Shown here: positions 16,209-25,372 of the stretch, piece after piece | Layout of the letters: the number at the start of each line of letters is the position of its first letter | How positions within the stretch are numbered: position 1 is the first letter of the stretch | Assembly (NCBI GenBank): GCA_013289985.1 | Contig: JABCYW010000009.1 | Location: 1-64,000 of the forward strand | Source of the DNA: Betaproteobacteria bacterium | Lineage (GTDB): Bacteria > Pseudomonadota > Gammaproteobacteria > Burkholderiales > Burkholderiaceae_C | Reading direction: 5' to 3' | Length of the DNA stretch: 64,000 bases | Notes under the pieces: generated by a model | What the model was told of the DNA's origin: nothing | Seen by the model: only the letters and a program-made list of their open reading frames with translations | Database searches by the model: none | Program-made: the position numbers and the translations under genes

Positions 16209-16883
16209 ATGATCACCGTTCACCACCTGAACAACTCGCGCTCGCAGCGCATCCTGTGGCTGCTGGAGGAGTTGGGGCTGCCGTACGAGATCAGGCGCTA
16301 CGAGCGCGACGCGAAGACCATGCTCGCGCCGCCCGAGCTGCTCAAGGTGCACCCGCTGGGCAAGTCGCCGGTGATCACCGACGGCGACGTCACGGTGGCC
16401 GAGTCCGGCGCGATCGTCGAGTACCTGCTCGACACCTGCGGCGAGGCCTCGGGCCTGCGTCCCGCGAAGGGCGGCGCCGAGCATCGCCGCTACACCTACT
16501 GGCTGCACTTCGCCGAGGGCAGCGCGATGCCGCCGCTGCTGATGAAGCTCGTGTTCCTGCGCATCAAGTCCACGCCGATGCCGTTCTTCGCCAAGCCCAT
16601 CGCCCGCGGCATCGCCAACAAGGTGCTCGGCAGCTTCGTCGACCCGAACCTGGAGCGCCAGATGGCCTTCATGGAGGCTGAGCTGGCCACGGGCCCATGG
16701 TTCGTCGGCGCGAACTTCTCGGCCGCCGACATCCAGATGAGCTTCCCGATCGAGGCAGCCAACCAGCGCGCCGGGCTCGGCAGGGACAAGACGCCGCGGC
16801 TGCTGGACTGGCTCGCGCGCGCGCATGCGCGTCCCGCGTACCAGCGCGCGCTCGAGCGCGGCGGCAAGTACGACTTTGCCTAA
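16209..16883 (+). CDS. Glutathione S-transferase
   Basis: This 224-residue protein has an N-terminal thioredoxin-like domain (1-80: VHHLNNSRSQRILWLLEEL, then KSPVI and the glutathione-binding AESGAIVEYL). An all-helical C-terminal domain carries the usual GPWFVGANFSAADIQMSFP segment near residue 160. The N-terminal S-R-S segment supplies the likely catalytic serine of beta/zeta-like bacterial GSTs. Substrate unknown. The start at 16209 is fixed by the domain boundary. The stop overlaps the convergent YdeI-like gene by four bases, so the two transcripts are antisense at their ends. Confidence 0.92.
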   Translation: MITVHHLNNSRSQRILWLLEELGLPYEIRRYERDAKTMLAPPELLKVHPLGKSPVITDGDVTVAESGAIVEYLLDTCGEASGLRPAKGGAEHRRYTYWLHFAEGSAMPPLLMKLVFLRIKSTPMPFFAKPIARGIANKVLGSFVDPNLERQMAFMEAELATGPWFVGANFSAADIQMSFPIEAANQRAGLGRDKTPRLLDWLARAHARPAYQRALERGGKYDFA

Positions 16884-17482
16884 GCTTTTGGCTTGGGCTT
16901 GAAGATGTGCACCGCCTCGCCCCGCCCGAGCATCTCCACCAGTTGCGCGATGCGCCTCGCGCGGGTCTCGGGCTTGACGGCGGTCTGCACCCGCCATGTC
17001 ACGGCGTAGCGATTGCTGGCATTGAGCGTCGCGAAGAAGGCCTTCGCATCGGGATTGGCGTCCAGCGCCGCGCGCAGGTCGTCCGGCACGCTGGACGTGC
17101 GCGCGCCGTCGTAGGCCTGGGCCCAGCGGCCGTCGACCTTGGCGGCCTCGACCTGCGCATGGCCGGGCGGCTGCATGCGGCCTGCCTCGATCAGCGCCGT
17201 GACCTTGGCCACGTTGACCTTCGACCAGATGCTGCGCGAGCGCCGCGGCGTGAAGCGCTGCAGGAAGTGGCTCTCGTCCAGCCCCTTCTTCTGGCCGTCG
17301 ATCCAGCCCCAGCACAGCGCGATCTCCACCGCCTCGGGGTAGGTGACGCTGGGCGGCTCGACGCCCTTCTTGGCGATCTGCAGCCACAGCCCGTCGGACG
17401 CGGCGTGGTGCTTCTTCAGCCAGGTCTCGAAGGCCTTGGCGTTCCTGAACAGGACGGGGGACTCGGCTTTGACGGCGGGCAT
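16880..17482 (-). CDS. YdeI/OmpD-associated family protein
   Basis: This 200-residue soluble protein has the recognisable family wording FETWLKKHHAASDGLWLQIAK near the N terminus, YPEAVEIALCWGWIDGQKK (about 48-66) and a C-terminal helical region ending in KPKPKA. Members are widespread; some help cells survive antimicrobial peptides, but the biochemical role is not known. There is no signal peptide despite the name. Convergent with the GST gene and apparently monocistronic. Confidence 0.85.
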   Translation of the reverse strand: MPAVKAESPVLFRNAKAFETWLKKHHAASDGLWLQIAKKGVEPPSVTYPEAVEIALCWGWIDGQKKGLDESHFLQRFTPRRSRSIWSKVNVAKVTALIEAGRMQPPGHAQVEAAKVDGRWAQAYDGARTSSVPDDLRAALDANPDAKAFFATLNASNRYAVTWRVQTAVKPETRARRIAQLVEMLGRGEAVHIFKPKPKA

Positions 17483-17640
17483 GGCCCGAAGCTTAGTGCA
17501 GGTTGACGATCTCGCGATGCATCGGCGCCAGGCGCCGGTTCGCGTGGCCGTCGGTGCTCGCCACCTTGCACGGCCGCAACGCGCCGCGACTGCGTGATGG
17601 CGGCGGCGGTCCGGGCGTCGCGGCGGTGAATAATCCGGCC

Positions 17641-18909
17641 ATGACCGACATCCTGGATCCCCTGCTCGACGCCACCTTCAAGGGCTTTCCGCACGGCGCT
17701 GCGCCGATGCCTCGCTCCCGGGTGGGGGCCCAGGGCTGGAACGTGCTGGCGGGCGACCTGCCGCTGCCGCTGGCCGTGATCCGGCGCGACGCGCTGGCGC
17801 ACAACGTGGGCTGGATGCAGCGCTACGCCGACGGCGCCGGCGTGAGCTTCGCCCCTCACGGCAAGACGACGATGTCGCCCCAGTTGTTCCGCCGCCAGCT
17901 CGACGCGGGCGCCTGGGGCCTGACCTTCGCCACCGTCGGGCAGTTGCAGGCCGGCCTGGCCGCGGGCGCCACCAACCTGGTGATCGCCAATCAGGTGCTG
18001 GACGCCGCCGACCTGGGCGCCATCGCCGCGCTGCGCGACACGCACCCGGACGTGCGCGTGATCTTCCTGCTCGATTCGCCGGCGCAACTGGCGCTGATCG
18101 AGACGCTGTCGTCGGAGGCGCCGTTCGAGGTGCTGCTCGAAGTGGGCGTCGCGGGCGGGCGCACCGGCGTGCGCACGCATGACGCCGCGCTGGCGCTCGC
18201 GCGCCGCGCGCACGCGAGCGCCGCCGTGAGCCTGGTGGGCCTGGAGTGCTACGAAGGCCTCGGCACCATGGGCCGCGGCGAGGACGACAAGCCGGCGGTG
18301 GCCGACCTGATGGATCGCGTCGAGCGGCTCGCGATCCAGTGCGCCGCGGAGGGCCTGTTCGACGCCGACGAGGTGATCGTGTCGGCCGGCGGCTCGGCCG
18401 TGTTCGACCTCGTGGTGCCGCGGCTGCGGCCCGCGCTGGCCCTGCCCGTGCGGGGCCTGCTGCGTTCCGGCTGCTACGTCACGCACGACCAGGGCCACTA
18501 CCAACGCCTCGTCCATCTGGCCAACCGGCGCCTGGGCTGCGACGACGCCGCCGGCCTGCGCGCCGCGCTGGAGGTGTGGGCGCTGGTGCAGTCGATGCCG
18601 GAGCCCGGCCTCGCGATCCTGGCGGTGGGCAAGCGCGACATCTCCTTCGACCTGGGCATGCCAAACCCCCTGGCCGTGTGCGCCCGCGCGAGCCGCGAAC
18701 GCGTGGCGGTGCCCGAGGGCTGGTCGGTGCAGAAGCTGAACGACCAGCACGCCTACCTGCACCTCACGTCGGACACGCGGGGCCTCCAGGTGGGCGATCG
18801 CGTGTGCCTGGGCCTCTCGCACCCGTGCACCACGTTCGACAAGTGGCGCTGGATGCCCGTCGTCGACGAGGACTACGGCGTCGTTGACGCGATCGTCACC
18901 TGTTTCTGA
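17641..18909 (+). CDS. D-serine dehydratase-like (DSD1/alanine-racemase fold) PLP enzyme
   Basis: This 422-residue PLP enzyme of fold type III has the PLP lysine K75 in SFAPHGKTTMSP and a C-terminal HPC motif (H394, C396). In eukaryotic-type D-serine dehydratases this motif holds the catalytic zinc. It probably deaminates a D-amino acid such as D-serine or D-threonine; related bacterial proteins are annotated as amino acid deaminases. The start at 17641 is the first ATG before the conserved region; no strong ribosome-binding site is obvious. It stands alone between a leftward gene and the FitAB promoter. Confidence 0.87.
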   Translation: MTDILDPLLDATFKGFPHGAAPMPRSRVGAQGWNVLAGDLPLPLAVIRRDALAHNVGWMQRYADGAGVSFAPHGKTTMSPQLFRRQLDAGAWGLTFATVGQLQAGLAAGATNLVIANQVLDAADLGAIAALRDTHPDVRVIFLLDSPAQLALIETLSSEAPFEVLLEVGVAGGRTGVRTHDAALALARRAHASAAVSLVGLECYEGLGTMGRGEDDKPAVADLMDRVERLAIQCAAEGLFDADEVIVSAGGSAVFDLVVPRLRPALALPVRGLLRSGCYVTHDQGHYQRLVHLANRRLGCDDAAGLRAALEVWALVQSMPEPGLAILAVGKRDISFDLGMPNPLAVCARASRERVAVPEGWSVQKLNDQHAYLHLTSDTRGLQVGDRVCLGLSHPCTTFDKWRWMPVVDEDYGVVDAIVTCF

Positions 18910-18920
18910 CCTGCGTTGAA

Positions 18921-18949
18921 ATGACAGCAATGCTGTCATTGACTACAAT
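18921..18949 (+). promoter_or_regulatory. Promoter and operator of the fitAB toxin-antitoxin pair
   Basis: A 19-bp near-perfect dyad, ATGACAGC-AAT-GCTGTCAT (18921-18939), overlaps a good promoter. ATGACA (18921-18926) matches TTGACA at five of six bases and is followed after 17 bases by TACAAT (18944-18949). The antitoxin start is 23 bases further on. This arrangement is expected for autorepression by the antitoxin-toxin complex. Confidence 0.75.
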
Positions 18950-18972
18950 GCGGGCATGTATGGGAGATGATC

Positions 18973-19314
18973 ATGGCCACCTTGACCATTCGTGATCTCG
19001 ACGATGGGCTGAAGCTCAAGCTGCGACTTCGCGCCGCGAGCCAGAATCGTTCGATGGAAGAAGAGGCGCGCCAGATCCTGCGCGCCGCTCTGACGGAGCC
19101 TGTCGCCCCCAGGAGCACGCTGGTCGCGCGCGTGAAGTCCCGATTCGAAGGCCTGGGCGATGTCCACCTGCCCATCGAGCCGCGGGAGCCCATTCGCCAG
19201 GCCTTGCTGGTTCACGAGCCCGACCCCGCGTATGGTCGGAAGCCGCCCGCATCAGCCGAACCCGGCGCGGCGCCGCGTACGAGCCGTCCATCTGCGCGAC
19301 GCTCGAAACGATGA
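18973..19314 (+). CDS. FitA-type ribbon-helix-helix antitoxin
   Basis: This 113-residue protein has an N-terminal ribbon-helix-helix domain of FitA type (MATLTIRDLDDGLKLKLRLR, then MEEEARQILRAAL), which binds the operator just upstream. The C-terminal part should wrap the PIN toxin. It is longer than usual for FitA (about 80 residues): the last 30 residues are Pro/Ser/Arg-rich and look disordered. I start it at the second ATG (18973) because GGGAG lies six bases upstream; the ATG at 18967 abuts it. Its stop overlaps the toxin start as ATGA (19311-19314). Confidence 0.85.
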   Translation: MATLTIRDLDDGLKLKLRLRAASQNRSMEEEARQILRAALTEPVAPRSTLVARVKSRFEGLGDVHLPIEPREPIRQALLVHEPDPAYGRKPPASAEPGAAPRTSRPSARRSKR

Positions 19315-19730
19315 GCATCCTGCTCGACACCAATGCACTGTCGGAACTCCTTCGAGCGGCTCCGGACCCGGCCGCCCTGAACTGGTTCTCCAGGCAACGC
19401 GAAGACCAGTTGTTCGTCAGTGCGGTGACGCAAGCCGAGATGGTCCTGGGTGCTCGGCTCTTGCCGGATGGCCGACGACAGCAACGCCTGCAAGACGCCT
19501 TGCGAGGGTTGTTCGAGGACGATTTCGCCAACCGCGTGCTGCCGTTCGATGGCGGCTCCGTCGCCTGCTATGCCGACATCGTCGTGGCGAGGCGTCGCGC
19601 CGGCCGCCCGATATCCCAGTTCGATGCGCAGATCGCGGCGATCGCCGTGCAGAACGGATTTGCGCTGGCCACTCGCAACGTTCGGGACTTCGAGGGCTGC
19701 GGGCTGCGACTGATCAATCCGTGGGGTTGA
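19311..19730 (+). CDS. FitB/VapC-type PIN-domain toxin
   Basis: This 139-residue PIN-domain ribonuclease has the expected acidic residues: D6 (LLDTNALSELL), E43 (TQAEMVLGARLLP) and D104 (ISQFDAQIAAIA), plus D117 in RNVRDFEG. The LGARLLP-type segment and late NPWG ending are typical of FitB. It probably cleaves RNA when free of antitoxin. Translationally coupled to the antitoxin by a four-base overlap. A stability or persistence module rather than part of the neighbouring metabolic genes. Confidence 0.93.
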   Translation: MSILLDTNALSELLRAAPDPAALNWFSRQREDQLFVSAVTQAEMVLGARLLPDGRRQQRLQDALRGLFEDDFANRVLPFDGGSVACYADIVVARRRAGRPISQFDAQIAAIAVQNGFALATRNVRDFEGCGLRLINPWG

Positions 19731-19735
19731 GAACC

Positions 19736-20650
19736 TCAGAAGATCGACTGCCCCGTCAGCGTGGTGAAGCGCTCCAGCGCCAGCGACCCCGCCAGCGAAT
19801 TGCCCGACGGCTCCAGCGCCGGCGACCACACGCACACGGCGTACTGGCCGGGCATCACCGCCAGGATGCCGCCGCCCACGCCGCTCTTGGCGGGCAGGCC
19901 CACGCGGAACGCGAAGTCGCCCGCGGCGTCGTAGGTGCCGCAGGTGAGCATCAGCGCGTTGATGCGCTTGGCCAGGCTGGTGCCGAGGATGGCGGCGTGG
20001 TCGCCGGGGTGCGTGCCGCCGTGCACCAGGAAGCGGGCGGCGTGCGCGAGCTCCACGCAGCTCATCTCGATGGCGCAGTGGCGGCAGTAGGCGTCCAGCA
20101 CCTCGTCGACGTCGTTGGCCAGGTTGCCGAAGGCCTTCATCAGGTGGGCCATCGCGGCGTTGCGGTGCGAGGTGCGGCGTTCCGACGCGGCCACCGCGCG
20201 GTTGTAGTGCATGGCCTTGTTGCCGCTGAGCGGCCGCAGGAATTCCACCACCGCGTTCTCGGGCACGGCGTAGCGGGTGCACAGGATGTCGGTGCACACC
20301 AGCGCGCCCGGGTTGATGAACGGGTTGCGCGGCTTGCCGCTCTCGGCCTCCAGCTGGATCAGCGAATTGAACGGCGTGCCCGAGGGCTCGCGGCCCACCC
20401 GGTCCCACACGCGCTCGCCTTCCAGCTGCAGCGCCATCACCAGCGTGAACAGCTTGGAGATGGACTGGATCGAGAACGGGACGTGCGCGTCGCCCACGGT
20501 GTGCAGGCTGCCGTCGATCGCCACCACCGCCATGCCGAAGTGGTGCGGCGACACCTTGGCGAGCTCCGGGATGTAGCTCGCGACCCGGCCCTGGCCGATG
20601 ACGGGCTTCAGTTCATGTTCGATCTGCTGCAGGACGGGCGTGTAATCCAT
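19736..20650 (-). CDS. glsA: Glutaminase (GlsA/YbaS family)
   Basis: This 304-residue enzyme is full length for serine-dependent bacterial glutaminases (about 305-310). The beta-lactamase-like S-x-x-K motif is S63-I-S-K66 (FSIQSISKLF). Further conserved stretches are GKPRNPFINPGAL, HYNRAVAASE and the C-terminal LPAKSGVGGGILAVMPG. It hydrolyses glutamine to glutamate and ammonia in the cytoplasm and can support acid resistance or nitrogen salvage. It converges tail to tail with the fitB toxin, five bases apart. Confidence 0.95.
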   Translation of the reverse strand: MDYTPVLQQIEHELKPVIGQGRVASYIPELAKVSPHHFGMAVVAIDGSLHTVGDAHVPFSIQSISKLFTLVMALQLEGERVWDRVGREPSGTPFNSLIQLEAESGKPRNPFINPGALVCTDILCTRYAVPENAVVEFLRPLSGNKAMHYNRAVAASERRTSHRNAAMAHLMKAFGNLANDVDEVLDAYCRHCAIEMSCVELAHAARFLVHGGTHPGDHAAILGTSLAKRINALMLTCGTYDAAGDFAFRVGLPAKSGVGGGILAVMPGQYAVCVWSPALEPSGNSLAGSLALERFTTLTGQSIF

Positions 20651-20764
20651 GGGTGGGAGGGTCTCCGGGCTGTCGTCAGGCAGTATGCCGCCGACGGTGG
20701 GTGGTCAACTCGGGCGGCGGCCGCGACAATCGGCGCCAAACCGATGAATCCAGGGGAAACGTCC

Positions 20765-21529
20765 ATGCTGATTTCCGTCGTCAATCGCAGCAAGACCCTC
20801 GCCGACACCGACCTGCAGGCGGCCGTGCGGGCCATCAACCGCCAGCTCGAGGAGGATTTCTATCCGCACTGGCAGTTCGGCGCCCGCTTGCGCCTGGACA
20901 GCGCGGGGCGCGTGCCCACCCCGCAGCGGGACCGCAAGATCAACCTGCCCACGCTGCCGGGCCGGCGCGGCGACGCCGTGATCTACATCGTCGACAAGCC
21001 CACGATGGCCGCCACCGAGGGCTACCACGACGACAACAACGCCGACGTGCCGTTCGGATTCGTGTTCCTGAGCGCCTGCGGCGACGGGGCCGACGATTGG
21101 ACGGTGGCCTTGTCGCACGAGGCCATCGAGCTGGTGGGCGACCCGCTGAGCAACCTGCTGGTGCAGGGCCCGCATCCCAAGGATCGCCGCCACCTCGTGT
21201 TCCACCAGTTCGAGCTGTGCGACGCGGTCTCCGGCGAGTACTACGAGATCGAGGGCGTGAAGGTGCAGAACTTCGTGCTGCCCGGCTGGTTCGAGCGCAA
21301 GGCCGTCGAAGGCGCACGCAACGATTTCCTGGGCCGCGTCGAGCCGGGCGAGTCGCTGGCGCCGTTCACGGTCGCGCCCGGCGGCTACCTGATGTTCTGG
21401 GACGATCGCGCGCCCCCGGGCAAGAAATGGACGCCGTACTACGACACGCGCGACGGCATGGCCGCGCGCAGGGTGGCGGCCAAGCTGAAGCTGAAGCTGA
21501 GCCGGCTGCGCAGGCGCAGCAAGCGCTAG
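20765..21529 (+). CDS. Conserved hypothetical protein with HEAIELVGDP motif
   Basis: I do not recognise a named family for this 254-residue soluble protein. The central stretch WTVALSHEAIELVGDP (about 119-134) resembles a zinc-peptidase-like helix with H-E-x-x-E and a following D. A D-A-V-S-G-E-YYEIEGVKVQNFVLP segment comes soon after, and the C terminus is highly basic (KLKLKLSRLRRRSKR). No signal peptide or membrane segment. The start at 20765 follows GGGGA with proper spacing. Its stop overlaps the convergent TSUP gene by four bases. A metal-dependent hydrolase is possible but unproven. Confidence 0.75.
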   Translation: MLISVVNRSKTLADTDLQAAVRAINRQLEEDFYPHWQFGARLRLDSAGRVPTPQRDRKINLPTLPGRRGDAVIYIVDKPTMAATEGYHDDNNADVPFGFVFLSACGDGADDWTVALSHEAIELVGDPLSNLLVQGPHPKDRRHLVFHQFELCDAVSGEYYEIEGVKVQNFVLPGWFERKAVEGARNDFLGRVEPGESLAPFTVAPGGYLMFWDDRAPPGKKWTPYYDTRDGMAARRVAAKLKLKLSRLRRRSKR

Positions 21530-22299
21530 CGGGCCACCATCTTCCACGCCACGAACAGCAGCACTACCGCGATCGCGGTGCGCAGCGGGCCCACCGGCGC
21601 GCGCGTGCTGATCCACGATCCCGCCAGCACGCCGGGGATCGAGCCGGCCAGCAGGTTGAGCATCAGCACGGGGTCGACGTTGCCCAGCGCGAGGTGGCCC
21701 ATGCCGGCGACCAGCGTCAGCGGGATCGCATGCGCGAGGTCGGTGCCCACCAGCTTGCCCGCGGACAGGCGCAGCGGGTACAGGTAGACCAGCATCGCGG
21801 TGCCCAGCGCGCCGGCGCCCACCGACGTCAGCGTCACCATCGCGCCCAGCAGCACGCCGCACGCCACGGTCATCGCGGGCTGCATGGCCTTGAAGCGCGC
21901 GCTGTCGCCCAGGCGGAAACGCGTGCCCAGCGAATGGATCTGCTCCTTGAACAGGATGCCCAGCGCCGTGACGACCAGCGCCACGCCCAGCGTGAAGGTG
22001 ATGACGCCGCCGCGCACCTGGCCCACGTGCGAGAAGTGCATCCACGCCAGCGTCAGCGCCGCGGCAGGCAGGCTGCCCAGCGCCAGCCGGCGCACGATCT
22101 GCCAGTCGACGGTGCCGGCCCTGTGATGGACGGCGGTGCCGAACATCTTGGTGATCGACGCGTAGAGCAGGTCGGTGCCCACCGCGGTGGTGGGGGCGAT
22201 GCCGAACAGCATCACCAGGATGGGCGTCATCAGCGCGCCGCCGCCCACGCCGGTGACGCCGACGATGGCGCCCACCAGCAGGCCGGCCACGCCGTGCAT
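21526..22299 (-). CDS. TSUP-family membrane permease (TauE/SafE-like)
   Basis: This 257-residue protein has about eight hydrophobic helices in two similar halves. Each half starts with the glycine-rich family motif (GLLVGAIVGVTGVGGGALMTP near the N terminus, VTLTSVGAGALGTAM in the middle). TSUP proteins move sulfite, sulfonates or other small organosulfur anions. Substrate not visible here. I use the ATG at 22299, directly before the first helix; a TTG at 22314 has a slightly better ribosome-binding site, and the frame stays open further upstream without coding character. Confidence 0.85.
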   Translation of the reverse strand: MHGVAGLLVGAIVGVTGVGGGALMTPILVMLFGIAPTTAVGTDLLYASITKMFGTAVHHRAGTVDWQIVRRLALGSLPAAALTLAWMHFSHVGQVRGGVITFTLGVALVVTALGILFKEQIHSLGTRFRLGDSARFKAMQPAMTVACGVLLGAMVTLTSVGAGALGTAMLVYLYPLRLSAGKLVGTDLAHAIPLTLVAGMGHLALGNVDPVLMLNLLAGSIPGVLAGSWISTRAPVGPLRTAIAVVLLFVAWKMVAR

Positions 22300-22537
22300 G
22301 AGATCGAAGTTCAAGAAGGACCTGCGGAGCGGGGAGGTGACGGGACACGCGGCGGGCCTCGTGGGCGCGCCGCGTCGGGAAAGCGGAACTGCTGCGTGTG
22401 ACGGCACGCATGAATGCAGGTCGAACCTGCATTTTCCGTTTTGGTGGCGATGGACGTTATGCGAAAAGCGATGATCCATAGCCGATGCGTCGCGCAAGCG
22501 CCCATTCGGCTTCCCGAGGCTGCCCGCGACGGCTTAA

Positions 22538-23623
<1,086 letters not shown>

Positions 23624-23660
23624 CGAGGTCGGCGACGTCTCGCCCGAAGTCTCGGGAGGC

Positions 23661-24281
23661 CTACCAGCCGTCCGGCGCGATGAAGGACGGATTGCGCATC
23701 GACACGATGACGTGGTCGCGCCAGGCGCCGGCGATGTAGAGGTAGTCGGGCGCCAGGCCCTCCTGCCTGAAGCCCAGGCGCTCCAGCACGCGGCCGCTGC
23801 GCACGTTCTCCGGCCGGTATGCGGCCTGCACGCGGTGCAGGTTCACGCGCGGCGAGAACATCTCCGCCAGGCCGGCCGTGATCGCCTCGGTCATCAGGCC
23901 CTGGCCCACGTGGGCCTCGTCCAGCGCGTAGCCCAGCATCGCGCTCTGGAACGCGCCGCGCGAGACCTGGCTGAAATGCAGGCTGCCGATCACCTCCACG
24001 TCGGATGACGGCAGGCGCGCGCCGCCCGCCCGGGTGGCGTCGATCAGCCAGTAGCGGTAGGCGGTGTCGTTCGTGAACGCGGCCAGGCCGGTGGCCACGC
24101 GCGCGGCCTGGGCCTCGTGCGTGTAGAACGAATCGGCCGTGGGTGGATCCCAGGGGGCGAAGTGCTGCCGGTTGCGGCGCTGGAACTCGCAGACCGCCGG
24201 AGCGATGCCGGCGTCCCCGGCGACGAGCCGCAGGCGCGCGGTGGAGATCTCGGGACGGGCGAGCGGGGCGATACCCAACAT
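23661..24281 (-). CDS. GNAT N-acetyltransferase, RimJ/RimL-like
   Basis: This 206-residue acetyltransferase has a RimJ/RimL-type front (ISTARLRLVAGD), the acetyl-CoA loop region GQGLMTEAITAGL (about 132-144), then HRVQAAYRPENVRSGRVLERLGF with the conserved asparagine and the RLGF ending. Family members acetylate N termini of ribosomal proteins or small amines. Substrate unknown. Transcribed leftward, 61 bases after the dioxygenase stop at 24343, so the two may share a transcript. Confidence 0.88.
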   Translation of the reverse strand: MLGIAPLARPEISTARLRLVAGDAGIAPAVCEFQRRNRQHFAPWDPPTADSFYTHEAQAARVATGLAAFTNDTAYRYWLIDATRAGGARLPSSDVEVIGSLHFSQVSRGAFQSAMLGYALDEAHVGQGLMTEAITAGLAEMFSPRVNLHRVQAAYRPENVRSGRVLERLGFRQEGLAPDYLYIAGAWRDHVIVSMRNPSFIAPDGW

Positions 24282-24342
24282 GGACGATGGTCGGCGCGAT
24301 GCGGAAGAGGAATCGCATCGTACCCGGCCGGGCTGCCGGCGT

Positions 24343-25209
24343 TCAGGCTGTCTCCGCCACCGCTTCCAGGGCGCGCGCGAGGGCGGGCGCGTCCGCGCCG
24401 AACGCGTACGCGTCCATGCCCAGGTGCCCGCCCGCGACGCTCGCGTGCACGCGGATCGGCGCGTCGTCCGGGCCACCGGCGCCGGCCGCGATGAACCAGG
24501 GCAGCAGGTGCTCGTCGGTCGGATGCATGTACGACGCCTCCGGGGCCAGCGTGCGGTAGTGCCACAGCGACGCCCAGTCGCGCGCGGCCGAACGCTCGGC
24601 GAACCAGGCGCGGAACGCGGCGCTGGCGGGGATCTCGGGTACCGGATCCGGATCCGGACGCGGCAGGCCCAGGCGCAGGTTGTGCGTGATGGAGCCGGTG
24701 CCGATGATCCACACGCCTTCGTCCACCAGCGAACCGAGCGCGGCGCCCAGCTCGAACAGCTGCGCCGGCGTGCGGTCGGGCGGGAAGGCGACGGGCAGCA
24801 CCGGGATGTCGCCCTCCGGACGGATGTTGCGCAGGGGCACCCAGATGCCGTGGTCGAGGCCGCCGGCATCGGCGTGCTCCACCTCGATGCCGGCCCATTG
24901 CAGCAGCTGTTCCACGTGGGGCGCGAGGCAGGGCACGCCGGCCGCCTCGTAGCGCAGCTCGTGGAGCGCGCGCGGGAAGCCGCCGAAGTCGTGGATGGCC
25001 TCGTGGCGCGGGGCCGCCAGCGTCACCGCGCGGCGCGCCAGCGTGTGCGCGGACAGCGCGACGATGGCCGTCGGGAGCGCCCCGCCGGCGGCGACGCGGG
25101 CGTCCATCGTGCGGCCCAGGTCGCGCCAGAACGCGCCGGCCGGGCCGGGCTCCAGCGCCGTCATCGGCGAGCCGTGCGAGAGGAAGACAGGGGCATAGCG
25201 GGTGTCCAT
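24343..25209 (-). CDS. ygiD: DODA-type extradiol aromatic ring-opening dioxygenase (LigB-like)
   Basis: This 288-residue protein belongs to the class III (LigB) extradiol dioxygenases. Metal ligands are recognisable as H13 (LSHGSP), a histidine in ALSAHTLAR, the DHGIWVPLRN motif and a late H-P-T-D-E-H segment. It is closest to bacterial YgiD and plant DOPA 4,5-dioxygenases, which open catechol-type rings. The physiological substrate in bacteria is unsettled; aromatic catechols fit the aromatic theme of the halogenase region, but this is not evidence of a link. Start ATG at 25209 precedes MDTRYAPVFLSHGSP, the usual N terminus. Confidence 0.88.
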   Translation of the reverse strand: MDTRYAPVFLSHGSPMTALEPGPAGAFWRDLGRTMDARVAAGGALPTAIVALSAHTLARRAVTLAAPRHEAIHDFGGFPRALHELRYEAAGVPCLAPHVEQLLQWAGIEVEHADAGGLDHGIWVPLRNIRPEGDIPVLPVAFPPDRTPAQLFELGAALGSLVDEGVWIIGTGSITHNLRLGLPRPDPDPVPEIPASAAFRAWFAERSAARDWASLWHYRTLAPEASYMHPTDEHLLPWFIAAGAGGPDDAPIRVHASVAGGHLGMDAYAFGADAPALARALEAVAETA

Positions 25210-25372
25210 GCATCGATTGAAGCACCGGCCCCGGGCGGCGCCGTTCGAAGCGATTGGCGGCGCCGTTCAATGGCATTGACGGATCGCCTCGGGGTCGCGC
25301 GCGGCATCCGAAAGCCCGAATCGCGGCATCCGCGCCGGACGCCCGCCATCGCTTCGGTGTACCGTAGCGGGC

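Noticed and set aside
20765-21529. HEAIE read as an HExxH zinc protease motif
   Set aside because: The second histidine is absent, so the protein cannot be called a standard gluzincin or metzincin.
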